From an uncultured Clostridium sp. (GTDB taxonomy: Bacteria > Bacillota_A > Clostridia > TANB77 > CAG-508), in assembly GCA_947382445.1 (NCBI GenBank), contig CANCZH010000005.1:1-40112 (forward strand): 40,112 nt of DNA. The letters are read 5' to 3'. Under the pieces are notes generated by a model. The model saw only the letters and a list, made by a program, of their open reading frames with translations. It was not told the DNA's origin and searched no databases. The position numbers were made by a program, and so were the translations under genes. Each line of letters opens with the position of its first letter. Positions within the stretch are counted from its first letter, which is position 1. This document shows, piece by piece, positions 1 through 10,630 of the stretch.

Positions 1-1521
<1,521 letters not shown>

Positions 1522-1560
1522 GCCTACTTCTCCTCATAAAAAATAATTCTCTTAATCCTG

Positions 1561-1588
1561 ATTTTAAAGACATTTATTTTATAGTCAA
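1561..1588 (-). promoter_or_regulatory. Candidate sigma-A promoter for the leftmost surface gene
   Basis: Reading the minus strand, TTGACT (1588-1583) is followed after 16 bases by TAAAAT (1566-1561). This is 40 bases before the ATG at 1521, a good distance. It is assigned by consensus match only. Confidence 0.45.
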
Positions 1589-1693
1589 TACCTAAAATCT
1601 CCACTCTTATTATTTTTCTATAAAAAGTAATAAGCTTAAAACCTTTGAAGTTACAGCTTTTATGATATTCTCAATTCTACATTTTTATAAATA

Positions 1694-1716
1694 TTTATCT
1701 TTTTGTTTACATTTTT
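1694..1716. repeat. Left copy of a 23-base direct repeat around the rpn region
   Basis: The 23 bases, with the core atctttttgtttacattttt, recur exactly at 3146-3168. The two copies lie on either side of the intact rpn gene. They may mark the ends of a duplicated rpn unit. The sequence is T-rich, so chance is not excluded. Confidence 0.6.
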
Positions 1717-1908
1717 CGCTATTTTTAGCCGTTTCTATCTATTCATACACCTTTTTTAATATATATTTTTGAAGTAATTGCTAATATTATTTTTGTTTAC
1801 AAATACTTATACAAACTTTATAACTTAGCTTATATTCTAATTATCAGTTAGATTTTTGTATAAAATGCTAATTTTCCTTGCGGTATCAACAAAAAAGCAT
1901 TTTAAAAC

Positions 1909-1935
1909 AAAAAATCCCGCTATGCGAGATTTTTT
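1909..1935 (-). terminator. Intrinsic terminator after rpn
   Basis: On the minus strand AAAAAATCTCGC pairs with GCGGGATTTTTT around an ATA loop. The stem is 12 bp with one G-U pair and ends in a U run. It lies just beyond the rpn stop codon at 1952. Confidence 0.8.
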
Positions 1936-1951
1936 ATTTAACTTTATTTAA

Positions 1952-2851
1952 TTATTTTATATTCTCAATTTCTTCTTTATTTAATCCTGTAATTTCCATT
2001 ACTGTTTTGAGGTCAAATTTCATTTCCAATAATTTTTTAGCTGTTTCTATTTTTTCTTTTATAATCATTTCTTTTGCTTGTTGAAGTCCTAGTTTTATTC
2101 CTTGTTCTATTCCCTGTTCTATTCCATCTTCTACTCCATCACTATATCTTGAATTCATATCCTTCAATTGTTTTTCTCTTGCTTCAGCTAATCTAACTTC
2201 ATATTCATCTTTATTAAATTTTTCATACTCTTTCTTTGCTTTCTCTAATAATTTATTTTTGACCATTTCTGCTTCCTCCAACATTTCTGGATTTTTTATA
2301 AATTTTAACCACATTAATAAATTTTCTTCTAAGTCTTCTTTAACTGTATATACTAATTTTAGCAATTCAATTATATGCAATTCTAACACCTCTGTCAACA
2401 CTATTTTTCCATACTCTTCCTCCCTTATCTCCCATTTGGTGTGACATTTCGCACTATCTTTTAATATATCTAATTCAAAATCTGCTATTAATACTGATAT
2501 TGTTTTCTTTAATTTTCTGTATTCTTCTCCTTCTCCTATTTCTGATGAATACAGTTTACTCCAATAATACAGCATTCTTTTTACAATATGTTTTTGACTT
2601 GCTATTTGCATCTCAATATTGCATAAACTTTCATTATTAAGTTTTGCTTTTATATCTAGTACTACTGTTTTTCCACTATACATATTTTTTTCTAATATTG
2701 GATTACAGTCTAATTCTATATTTTTTACTTTCTTTAATAATATAGAATTTAATAAATCTTTTGTTATATCTTCATTACCTGCACTTCCAAAAATCTTTTT
2801 AAAAGCATAATCGTTCGTTGGTAATATTTTTTTCTTTACTTCTATAAACAT
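1952..2851 (-). CDS. Rpn/PD-(D/E)XK family recombination-promoting nuclease (putative transposase)
   Basis: The product is about 299 aa. It opens with KKKILPTNDYAFKKIFG, the typical start of the Rpn/TIGR01784 family, followed by the nuclease core VVLDIKAKLNN...IEMQIA (the D and ExQ of a PD-(D/E)XK fold) near residues 65-85. The C-terminal third is charged and helical, with a short repeat DGIEQGIEQGIKLG that is common in this family. Known for the family: Rpn proteins are magnesium-dependent DNA endonucleases that raise RecA-independent recombination, and many copies occur per genome. I chose the ATG at 2851; a TTG four codons upstream is possible, and the GGAG lies very close to the chosen ATG, so the start is uncertain. 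It is a single gene with its own terminator. A decayed second copy lies upstream at 3170-3281. Confidence 0.88.
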   Translation of the reverse strand: MFIEVKKKILPTNDYAFKKIFGSAGNEDITKDLLNSILLKKVKNIELDCNPILEKNMYSGKTVVLDIKAKLNNESLCNIEMQIASQKHIVKRMLYYWSKLYSSEIGEGEEYRKLKKTISVLIADFELDILKDSAKCHTKWEIREEEYGKIVLTEVLELHIIELLKLVYTVKEDLEENLLMWLKFIKNPEMLEEAEMVKNKLLEKAKKEYEKFNKDEYEVRLAEAREKQLKDMNSRYSDGVEDGIEQGIEQGIKLGLQQAKEMIIKEKIETAKKLLEMKFDLKTVMEITGLNKEEIENIK

Positions 2852-3015
2852 CACTCCTATCAATATTATTTTTTTATTTGGAAATTTTGGGTGGACTACC
2901 CTAAGAATAAAATAAATTAATAGAAATATATCATGGATATATTTTTAAATCAATATTAATCGTCATACATATTTTGACTTTTTTCATTATAATTTGATTT
3001 TTATAAATATTCTTT

Positions 3016-3060
3016 AACTAACAAAATAGCATCAGGAATTCTGATGCCATTTTGTTAGTT
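3016..3060. terminator. Long perfect-type hairpin, probable bidirectional terminator
   Basis: A 19-bp stem with one mismatch and a 5-base loop (gaatt) stands between rpn and its decayed relative. Its ends are aactaacaaaat and attttgttagtt. There is no long U run, so a role other than termination is possible. Confidence 0.55.
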
Positions 3061-3145
3061 TGACTTATTTAATAATAAATTTGTACTTGAATCATAGCTT
3101 TCAATATACTATGTATATTTACTGCTATTACATCAATTTTATGTT

Positions 3146-3168
3146 TTTATCTTTTTGTTTACATTTTT
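3146..3168. repeat. Right copy of the 23-base direct repeat
   Basis: This is an exact copy of 1694-1716. It lies directly after the 3' side of the rpn remnant, as the left copy lies on the 3' side of the intact rpn gene. Confidence 0.6.
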
Positions 3169-3169
3169 A

Positions 3170-3281
3170 GTTGCTTATATAATAAGTTTTCTTTAACTGT
3201 ATATCTAAGTTTAGCGATTCGAATACTTCTACTAATACTTTCAAAAGTCCTTTTAAAAGTACAATCATATTTTTCTTTACT
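3170..3281 (-). pseudogene. Internally deleted remnant of a second rpn gene
   Basis: Read on the minus strand, one frame gives SKEKYDCTFKRTF, which matches the family start NDYAFKKIF. It passes directly into SRSIRIAKLRYTVKENLL, which matches the later part of the intact neighbour (ELLKLVYTVKEDLEENLL). About 150 internal codons are missing, as is the end of the gene. The DNA similarity to 2793-2850 and 2335-2390 is visible by eye. It has no start codon with a ribosome site, so no product is expected. Confidence 0.7.
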
Positions 3282-3284
3282 TAA

Positions 3285-3314
3285 AAAAAATAAGAGCCGA
3301 AGCTCTTATTTTTT
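3285..3314 (-). terminator. Intrinsic terminator of the giant surface-protein cassette
   Basis: On the minus strand a 13-bp stem AAAAAATAAGAGC/GCTCTTATTTTTT closes a TTCG loop inside C...G, the very stable UUCG tetraloop, with a U run after it. It lies 12 bases past the stop codon at 3326. Confidence 0.9.
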
Positions 3315-3325
3315 AACTATAATTC

Positions 3326-6300
3326 TTAGTTCTTATTACTATTATTTAGTAATTCTTTATCATCATATTTTGTCTTTTTGAAAACTATCAATATTGTTGC
3401 AATAATTACAGCTATTGCAGATACAATTAATATAATAAGTATAATTGAAACAACTTTATTAATCATCTGTCTTCCTATACTCAAACCAGTTGGTTCTGAG
3501 AATGTTATAGTATCACGAGCAGCATATGCATCCCTTTCTGTCTTAATAATCATATCTGAATTTCCATCACTAACTTGTACATCAATAGGTTTGAAGTAAC
3601 CTATATCACTTGTAGCTCCATCTGCTGATTTAGCTGCATAATCAATTTGGTAACCAGCTTTCCAAGATGCTTGTTGTTTTGCTATCATATTGCTATTTCC
3701 AGGTATTGTCTTCATATCTCTTCTACCAACAGTATTACTATAAACTACAATCTCTGCTAAGTTATCATAATTCATATTTTTTGTAGCTTCTTCATTACTA
3801 TGTGTTGAAGTTACAATCTTAATAGTAGCAGAATCTCCTGGTCTTAATTCTTTTGTAATAATAGGGTTATTTGTACTTACATTGCTAGAACGTATATTTT
3901 CCTTAGCACTATATACATTTTCTAATAATACATTGTCTAGTTGAGGAAGTAATAATCCATTTTCAACATTTGTTAATGGTAATTTATCATTACCTAATGC
4001 AGTTTTAGTATAGTTAACATTAGCTAATTCAATATTTTCATTTTGTGATAGTACTATATTGTTCTTTCCTTCTCCTAAGTAGCTTCTACCTTTATTATCT
4101 ATAAAGTTTGCATCTTGACGAGTATTATCTTTATAAGACACTACTGAGAATTTATGATTTCTATCTTCTTCATTAGAATCTACCCAAGATTGATTTTCTA
4201 TCATTGTTGTATATTCTTTATTTAGAGAAATATCATTATCAACATAATCAACTAATTGGTCAACTGTTGTTGTAACTACTTTCTCTGGTTCATATGAATA
4301 TCCATATTTAGAGTTAGTATCTTGACCTTCAACAGATACTTCATTAGTATAATAATGTAATCCTATATATCTACCATAAATAATTCCTTTTCCAGTATTG
4401 AATGGTACTAAGCCATAGTTTTCATTTTCTAAGTCATCAATTACTCTTGTTTCATAAGCTACAACTTTATCATATAGTTCTTGAACATTTTTCATGTCTG
4501 CTAATCTTGTGCCTATATAATCAGTTTCAGAATCATTTATAACAGTAAACTTATATGATAAGTTAATATCTAATCCGTTTAAGAAACTTGATTCAATAGC
4601 AACATATTTGAAACCTTGTATTCCAAGTGCTAAGTTAACCTTTTCGATTTCACTTATCTTATTTACGTTTATAGTTAAGTCACTGTCTCCATTAGATTTA
4701 ATTATATTTCCATCATCGTCGCATTCAACTGAAAGAACTACATCATTTCCATCATTTTTTGTAAGTTGAATCTTAGAAATTTCTTTCTTAATATTAATTT
4801 TTGTTTCTGGTCTTTCTATTAAACCAAAATCAACATTAGTAATTTTGTATTCATGTTTTTCTTGTCCTTCTTCTTCGCCTTCTGTTATTTTAACAGTTTT
4901 ATAGCAAATAGTATCTTGTTTTTCAACATCAACTTTAAATTTAGCTGTATTTGCAACCATTGCAGTGTTTGTTTTTAAAGCTTCTTTATTGGCTTCTAAT
5001 ATAGCTTTATATTCGTTTGTAATGCTTTCTTCCTCTTGTGAATTAATATATGCTGCTAAAACTTCTGCATTTTCATTTGTAATTGTTCTTGAATATGCCA
5101 TTACTTTCATTCTTCTAGGTTCATAATCTCTTGCATCAGATACTCTTGCTTCTTCAAGAATTCTTGCATTTTCATTATTACTTAAATCATGCCATTCATT
5201 ATTAAGTGTTGATTTTCCAGCTAAATTCATCATGTCGCTAGTTCCTGTAACAGTGTCTTCGCTATTTAGGTCTATTGCATTTGTCATACCTGTTTGATAT
5301 ATTGCATTTTTGTAATCTTGACCATTATATTTTAAAGTTTCATCATTATTTCCATACTCGAATCTTACAACATAATTACCTGCTACAAAGTTTTGGTAAG
5401 AATATTTACCACCTCCTGAAGTTTTTACCCTAGATGTAAGTTCTGGAATATATCCATCTGGCCAAATGTATTCAAATTCATAATCTAGTAAACTTAAATC
5501 TGCAAATGAACCATCTGATTGTAATAAATCACTTACATCATCAGTTGTAACTCTAATCTTCTCTACTAATGTAACATCAACACCATCTACTCCAGATTCG
5601 TCTGTATCATAAATTCCATTTCCCTCACTACTGTTATCTTGTTTCTTATCTTCCCAAACAATACCGTCTAAGCTTCTTTCTTCTGGTTCTTTTACATTAA
5701 TTGTTAATGTTGGTGCAAATTCAGTATCATCTTCAAAGTAATTTACATTGTCTAATTTATTCATGTTAATATTATCTGGTGCAGAATCTTGATCTACTCT
5801 ACCTGAAATATCTCCTGATTTATATCTTGTTGTTTTATGTCTTCCAACACTTTCATCTGTATATATTGTAGAATAATTTGTTATTTCAGCAATATTATTC
5901 TTTTGACCTAATAGTCCATTATCTCTGTTTATGTTTGAGCCAGCAGTTGAATCTTCTTGATTATTTGCTACCTCAGCTTGAATTTTTTCAAATCCTTCTC
6001 TATCTACTTCATAAGTTACAAATATTTCAAAAGCCTCTCCTGGTTCAAGTATTAAGTCTTCATTAACTCCACCATTATTTAATGCTCTAAGTGAAGTACT
6101 ACTTGATCCTTTGTAATCTGAATTTCCAGAATTTATATCATTAAATTGTAATTGTCCTACTACTTTATTTCCTGATGAATCAGTATCAATTCTAGAAGCA
6201 TTTAAATCTTCTTCTTTGTTCCATCTATATAAGTCTGATGAATCACCATTTGGAACTAACTTTCTATAATATGGTGCATGTGCAACTACTTTTTCTTGAT

Positions 6301-9300
6301 ATACTGCTTTTCCTTCTGCATCAGCATCAGTTGCTTCTATCTTCATAATTTCATCATTATTTATTAATGTAAATGTTTTATCATAGTAGTCTTTAAATTC
6401 ATTTACTGATGTATCAGTAAGAATTGATTCATTTTTAATTGAAATTCTATATGTTACAAATAAACGTAAATCAGTTCCTTTTTTAACTTCTGCTAAAATC
6501 TTTCTAGTTAATGTATCTTGTACTGTGTTATATACACTTGATCTATAATAATAATCTGAATTATATAAATCTATTTTATAACTTTTTGTTCTATAAGCAG
6601 CTTCTATTTGATGATGTAATGCTTCTTCTGTTAGTTCTCCTAAGCTATTGAATGTATAGTTTGCTGATTCTTGATTATTTACTATAACTTTACTTGAATA
6701 TAAGTCTTTTACTAAACTCAAATCTGAATGATATCTTTCAAGTAAACCTAAGTTTATTTGGTGGAAGTATTCATCTATTGGTTTATATGCCTCTGATTGG
6801 AATATTAAATTATCATAATTACCTTTCTCTGGATGATATAGTCTTTCATATGGTAATAATAATCCTGATTCAGAAGTTCTTGCAGCAAATTTGTATTGTT
6901 CTAAAACAAATCCATTACTATCATTTGTTATTAATGTTGATTGACGTTTAGCATAATCTCCATCACCTACTGAAGTTGATTCATAATTTAATTCTGTTTG
7001 TTTTCCTCCATCACTTGCTTGCCCTGTCGTACTTCCATTATCATTAATTGCATCTTTTCCATATATTTCTGTAAATTTACTATCAAATGCTTTTCTTTCA
7101 TTTGAATTTTCTACTATATATGAATCTTTTGCATATTGTGTATAATCTTTTTCTGGTCCAGCTGTTTCATCTGGCGTTTTTTGGAATTCATCAAGTTTAG
7201 CTGAAACAGTATCTTTTCCTGTTGATTTTAAATATTCCGTTGCTTCATATGTTTGACCATTATAAATAAATTCAACATCATATGACATAACTTCATTTTC
7301 AGATTTTCCTTCTTTACTTGGAACTTGAATGTTTGGAATTGAATACTCACCTTTATCATCAATATATAATCTATTGTTTTTAAAGTCTATTTTTCTTCCA
7401 TCATCTTTCCAACCAAATGCTTTTTCTCTTGCTTTTTCATTTCCATTTGTATCATATGTAACTTTCCATACTACTATTTCAACACTATTTTTTTGTGCTG
7501 GTTTATCTTGTCCGTCATATACTCCTAAAGTTCCTGTACTGCTATCTTTTTGCTCATCTTGATCTATCCATACTGTACCTGCAAGTGAAGTACGTAAGTC
7601 TAATGGTATTTGGAAGAATTCAAGTTCTACTGGTATTCCTGCACTAAATGCTGCTAATCCATTTTCAGCATCAACATCAATTACATCATGTCTACCTTCA
7701 GCATTTACTTGGTCTTGGGCAACTTTTATTGTAGCTTTTGAAGCTCTCATATAATACCAATAACTATATAATGTATTAGTACCATAGCTTAAATTACCAT
7801 CATCTTCATTTGAATCTCCACTAGAACCTCCGCCAGAGCCTCCACCAGAGCCACTACCAGAACCACTACCTCCGCTTCCTTGTTCATCATCTGGTATCTC
7901 TTCTTCTTCAAGATCTCCATCACCACTTCCAGGTGCATCGTCATCATCTGTTCCATCTGTAATTTGTGATCCATCTGGGTTACGTGCATCCCAATCTACG
8001 GTTATTTTAACTTCTTTTCCAGCTTCATCTTTGAAAGTGTATACAACAGGTTTATATTCATAACCTTCTCCTTGATATACTGCCAAAGCATCTAATGAGT
8101 TTTCTTCAAAAGCAACTCCTGCTGCTCCCATCATTCTGTATGAAACTGGTATTCCTGATGAAGAATTAAATTCAACTCCATCATCTGAAATACTTCTAAC
8201 TGCATTGTAGAAGTATACAGTTTTTCCAACTTTTGATTTAGCTTCTTTATCTTTCTTTCCATTTAATACTGCAACAGAGAATTCTGGAATTATAACTCTA
8301 AATTCTTTAACCTCTATTGATGGAGAACCATTAACATATGTATAACATGTAATAATTCCAGTTCCTGGTTTTTTAATTTTAAATATACCTTTTTCTGTAT
8401 CTATTGCTTCTAGAACACTTAAATCATCTGTAATCCATCTTACTGCTGTTTGAGGTGTTTGTTTATGTAGCATAACTGCATCAAAATCTAAAGTATGGTT
8501 TGTATTAGATGAAATAATTCCTCTAACATATACTTTATCACCATCAAAACTTACATCATTACTTCCTGTAATCTTTACTTTACTATCTAATAATTTATTA
8601 TCATATTTTACTGTGATTGTTCTACTTGATCCTTTATCATATACATCACTAGTTGTAGCAGTATTTCCTGATGCTATTTTATATTCAATAGTAAATTTAA
8701 GTTCTTTGTATACTCTTGCTACTGTATAATCACGTGGCATTGTAACAACAAATGTTGTGTCTTTTTTATCACTTATACTAACACCAGAAGTACTGCATGA
8801 AATATTTCCGAATTTAAAGTTAGAGCTTCCAGCTGTAAATTTGCCCCATGCTGATGCTTCTCCTTTTATAGTAAATACTATATTATCTCCACTCATATGG
8901 ACATTAGATGGTGTAAGTTTCATATAAATACCATTATCTGTACTAACTGTAACAGTTGTGTTTGGTTCTGCCCTTGTTTCTGTTTCATTAACTGTTGTTG
9001 TTTTTGAAGTATTTGTAGCACGTGATGAAACATTTGCTAACATAATAGGTTCATTTAATACACCTACTTCTGGACTTGGTGTTGTATATGGTGTTGGTTC
9101 ATTACTTGGGCTTTGGTTTGTACCTGGTGTTGGATTTTGGCTTGGGCTTGGAGTAACAGTCATTGTTCTTGTACTTGCAACTTGTACCCATGTTATTTCT
9201 AAGAAATTACCTTTATAATATTCATATGAACCACCAGCAGTTATATATTGAAAGTCAAATTTCATACTCTTAATTCCACATAAATCATCTAAATAATCAA

Positions 9301-10630
9301 TTTCTATATAGAATTCTTCATCAGATGCTGGATATGGGTAATCTTCTTCTGTATCAAATTCATTTCTTTTATTTTCATGATCATCTGGATTTGTATATAC
9401 AAATCTATAATTTTTACCAAGTTGTAATTTACTTTTACCTTCTTCATCAAGTAATTCTTTTCCTTCTGCATCCATACCAACTAGTATGCAATTTGAAATA
9501 CCTGAAAAACTTACTTTTTCTCTTGTACCTTGTTTTGTAGCACTTCTTAGATAATTTACTGAGAAAGGTCCTACTATGTATTTGTTTGTTACAGAATTAA
9601 ACATTTTCTTAACTTGTTTTGTATCTGTTGGTTGCATAGAAACCTTATAATCTATTTTGAAAGTGCCATCACTATTTCGTGGTAAATTCTTAACATCACT
9701 TTGTCCTGTAACTTCTTTAATATATGCTTCAAATGCTTCTGCTTCGTGTTGTAAGTCAGTTTCTTTTCCACTACTTTTGTTAGTACCAACTGTTTTTACT
9801 CTCCACCAAGCATGTTGTACATAAGCATATTTTCCATATGTACCAGCTTCTCCTGTCATAGTTACTAGATAATATTTACCATCCCTTTTTTCTACATATT
9901 GTTCTTCACCTGTGTCACCAACTAAATATAAAGTTGTTCCATCAATTTCTACTGAGTCTGCCTCGTTTACAGCTCCATTGTACTCTGTGTTTGTTCTTTC
10001 AAAAGAATTTTCTGCAACTGATGGTAAGTTTTTATCAAATTCAGCTAAAACCCATGCTTCTGCTGGAGTAGCTAAACGTGTTTCTACTAATTTGAATAAA
10101 CCTATTGTTCTACTCTTAGTAGTTGGATATTTATTATAGTCATAATCTACACCATAATTTGTCCAAGTATTATTATTTTTAAAAACTGTTGCTGTTGGTA
10201 TATCATTTTTTGTTAAATATGCTGTTTTCTTTCCTTGGTCAGTTACATCAGTTGATTCTCCTCCACTGCTTACAATTGTGTTATTAAAACTTGGAAGGGC
10301 TACACCTTTTGCAGAACAAAGTAAATTTGGTATACTAACTAAATCATTATATGAAATATAATATCCATCATCTGTTACTTGTTCTTTTGGTAACAATTCT
10401 TCTAGTTTCTTACCTATTGGGTCTTTTAAAACTACTTTTCCTTCTTCTGTTTTCTTAAGAACCCAATCATTTGCATCTACTGGAACATTTAATGAATTCT
10501 TAGTTGTGTCTTCTCCTGAAAGTGCAAGTGCTTTTGGGTCAGTTATTTTTGTAAAAATAAATATAGTTAGTAATAGTATGATTCCAAATAGAACTATTAG
10601 TTTAAAATTTATATTTTTTTCTTCTCTCAT
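3326..10630 (-). CDS. Giant membrane-anchored surface protein, second gene of cassette A (2434 aa)
   Basis: Domains in order: an N-terminal membrane/signal segment (LIVLFGIILLLTIFIF, residues 11-27), a module ending near residue 480, a Pro/Thr/Ser linker (about 488-523), beta-rich Ig-like modules, an acidic then Gly/Ser-rich linker (about 890-947), an SdrD-B/Cna-B-like module starting LAGTVWIDQDEQ near 1017, a long conserved region, a second SdrD-B module (DGIVWEDKKQDN...GIYDTDESG, about 1652-1690), and a C-terminal membrane helix (about 2387-2417) with a short basic tail. There is no LPxTG motif, so anchoring by the helix is inferred. It is a clear paralog of the 16298-23128 product; shared blocks include VDQLVDY, SGRVD(Q/R)DSAP and DNLAEI(V/L)VYSN. 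The start codon overlaps the stop of the upstream gene as ATGA, with GGAGGTGATAGT in front. I found no in-frame CGG in 2434 codons. Confidence 0.9.
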   Translation of the reverse strand: MREEKNINFKLIVLFGIILLLTIFIFTKITDPKALALSGEDTTKNSLNVPVDANDWVLKKTEEGKVVLKDPIGKKLEELLPKEQVTDDGYYISYNDLVSIPNLLCSAKGVALPSFNNTIVSSGGESTDVTDQGKKTAYLTKNDIPTATVFKNNNTWTNYGVDYDYNKYPTTKSRTIGLFKLVETRLATPAEAWVLAEFDKNLPSVAENSFERTNTEYNGAVNEADSVEIDGTTLYLVGDTGEEQYVEKRDGKYYLVTMTGEAGTYGKYAYVQHAWWRVKTVGTNKSSGKETDLQHEAEAFEAYIKEVTGQSDVKNLPRNSDGTFKIDYKVSMQPTDTKQVKKMFNSVTNKYIVGPFSVNYLRSATKQGTREKVSFSGISNCILVGMDAEGKELLDEEGKSKLQLGKNYRFVYTNPDDHENKRNEFDTEEDYPYPASDEEFYIEIDYLDDLCGIKSMKFDFQYITAGGSYEYYKGNFLEITWVQVASTRTMTVTPSPSQNPTPGTNQSPSNEPTPYTTPSPEVGVLNEPIMLANVSSRATNTSKTTTVNETETRAEPNTTVTVSTDNGIYMKLTPSNVHMSGDNIVFTIKGEASAWGKFTAGSSNFKFGNISCSTSGVSISDKKDTTFVVTMPRDYTVARVYKELKFTIEYKIASGNTATTSDVYDKGSSRTITVKYDNKLLDSKVKITGSNDVSFDGDKVYVRGIISSNTNHTLDFDAVMLHKQTPQTAVRWITDDLSVLEAIDTEKGIFKIKKPGTGIITCYTYVNGSPSIEVKEFRVIIPEFSVAVLNGKKDKEAKSKVGKTVYFYNAVRSISDDGVEFNSSSGIPVSYRMMGAAGVAFEENSLDALAVYQGEGYEYKPVVYTFKDEAGKEVKITVDWDARNPDGSQITDGTDDDDAPGSGDGDLEEEEIPDDEQGSGGSGSGSGSGGGSGGGSSGDSNEDDGNLSYGTNTLYSYWYYMRASKATIKVAQDQVNAEGRHDVIDVDAENGLAAFSAGIPVELEFFQIPLDLRTSLAGTVWIDQDEQKDSSTGTLGVYDGQDKPAQKNSVEIVVWKVTYDTNGNEKAREKAFGWKDDGRKIDFKNNRLYIDDKGEYSIPNIQVPSKEGKSENEVMSYDVEFIYNGQTYEATEYLKSTGKDTVSAKLDEFQKTPDETAGPEKDYTQYAKDSYIVENSNERKAFDSKFTEIYGKDAINDNGSTTGQASDGGKQTELNYESTSVGDGDYAKRQSTLITNDSNGFVLEQYKFAARTSESGLLLPYERLYHPEKGNYDNLIFQSEAYKPIDEYFHQINLGLLERYHSDLSLVKDLYSSKVIVNNQESANYTFNSLGELTEEALHHQIEAAYRTKSYKIDLYNSDYYYRSSVYNTVQDTLTRKILAEVKKGTDLRLFVTYRISIKNESILTDTSVNEFKDYYDKTFTLINNDEIMKIEATDADAEGKAVYQEKVVAHAPYYRKLVPNGDSSDLYRWNKEEDLNASRIDTDSSGNKVVGQLQFNDINSGNSDYKGSSSTSLRALNNGGVNEDLILEPGEAFEIFVTYEVDREGFEKIQAEVANNQEDSTAGSNINRDNGLLGQKNNIAEITNYSTIYTDESVGRHKTTRYKSGDISGRVDQDSAPDNINMNKLDNVNYFEDDTEFAPTLTINVKEPEERSLDGIVWEDKKQDNSSEGNGIYDTDESGVDGVDVTLVEKIRVTTDDVSDLLQSDGSFADLSLLDYEFEYIWPDGYIPELTSRVKTSGGGKYSYQNFVAGNYVVRFEYGNNDETLKYNGQDYKNAIYQTGMTNAIDLNSEDTVTGTSDMMNLAGKSTLNNEWHDLSNNENARILEEARVSDARDYEPRRMKVMAYSRTITNENAEVLAAYINSQEEESITNEYKAILEANKEALKTNTAMVANTAKFKVDVEKQDTICYKTVKITEGEEEGQEKHEYKITNVDFGLIERPETKINIKKEISKIQLTKNDGNDVVLSVECDDDGNIIKSNGDSDLTINVNKISEIEKVNLALGIQGFKYVAIESSFLNGLDINLSYKFTVINDSETDYIGTRLADMKNVQELYDKVVAYETRVIDDLENENYGLVPFNTGKGIIYGRYIGLHYYTNEVSVEGQDTNSKYGYSYEPEKVVTTTVDQLVDYVDNDISLNKEYTTMIENQSWVDSNEEDRNHKFSVVSYKDNTRQDANFIDNKGRSYLGEGKNNIVLSQNENIELANVNYTKTALGNDKLPLTNVENGLLLPQLDNVLLENVYSAKENIRSSNVSTNNPIITKELRPGDSATIKIVTSTHSNEEATKNMNYDNLAEIVVYSNTVGRRDMKTIPGNSNMIAKQQASWKAGYQIDYAAKSADGATSDIGYFKPIDVQVSDGNSDMIIKTERDAYAARDTITFSEPTGLSIGRQMINKVVSIILIILIVSAIAVIIATILIVFKKTKYDDKELLNNSNKN

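Larger units (their letters stand above)
1522..1951. other. Gene-free stretch between the surface gene and rpn
   Basis: It holds the candidate promoter, the left 23-base repeat, an imperfect inverted pair aaaatgct/agcatttt (about 1861-1904) and the rpn terminator. I see no open reading frame with a ribosome site and no RNA gene. Confidence 0.6.
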
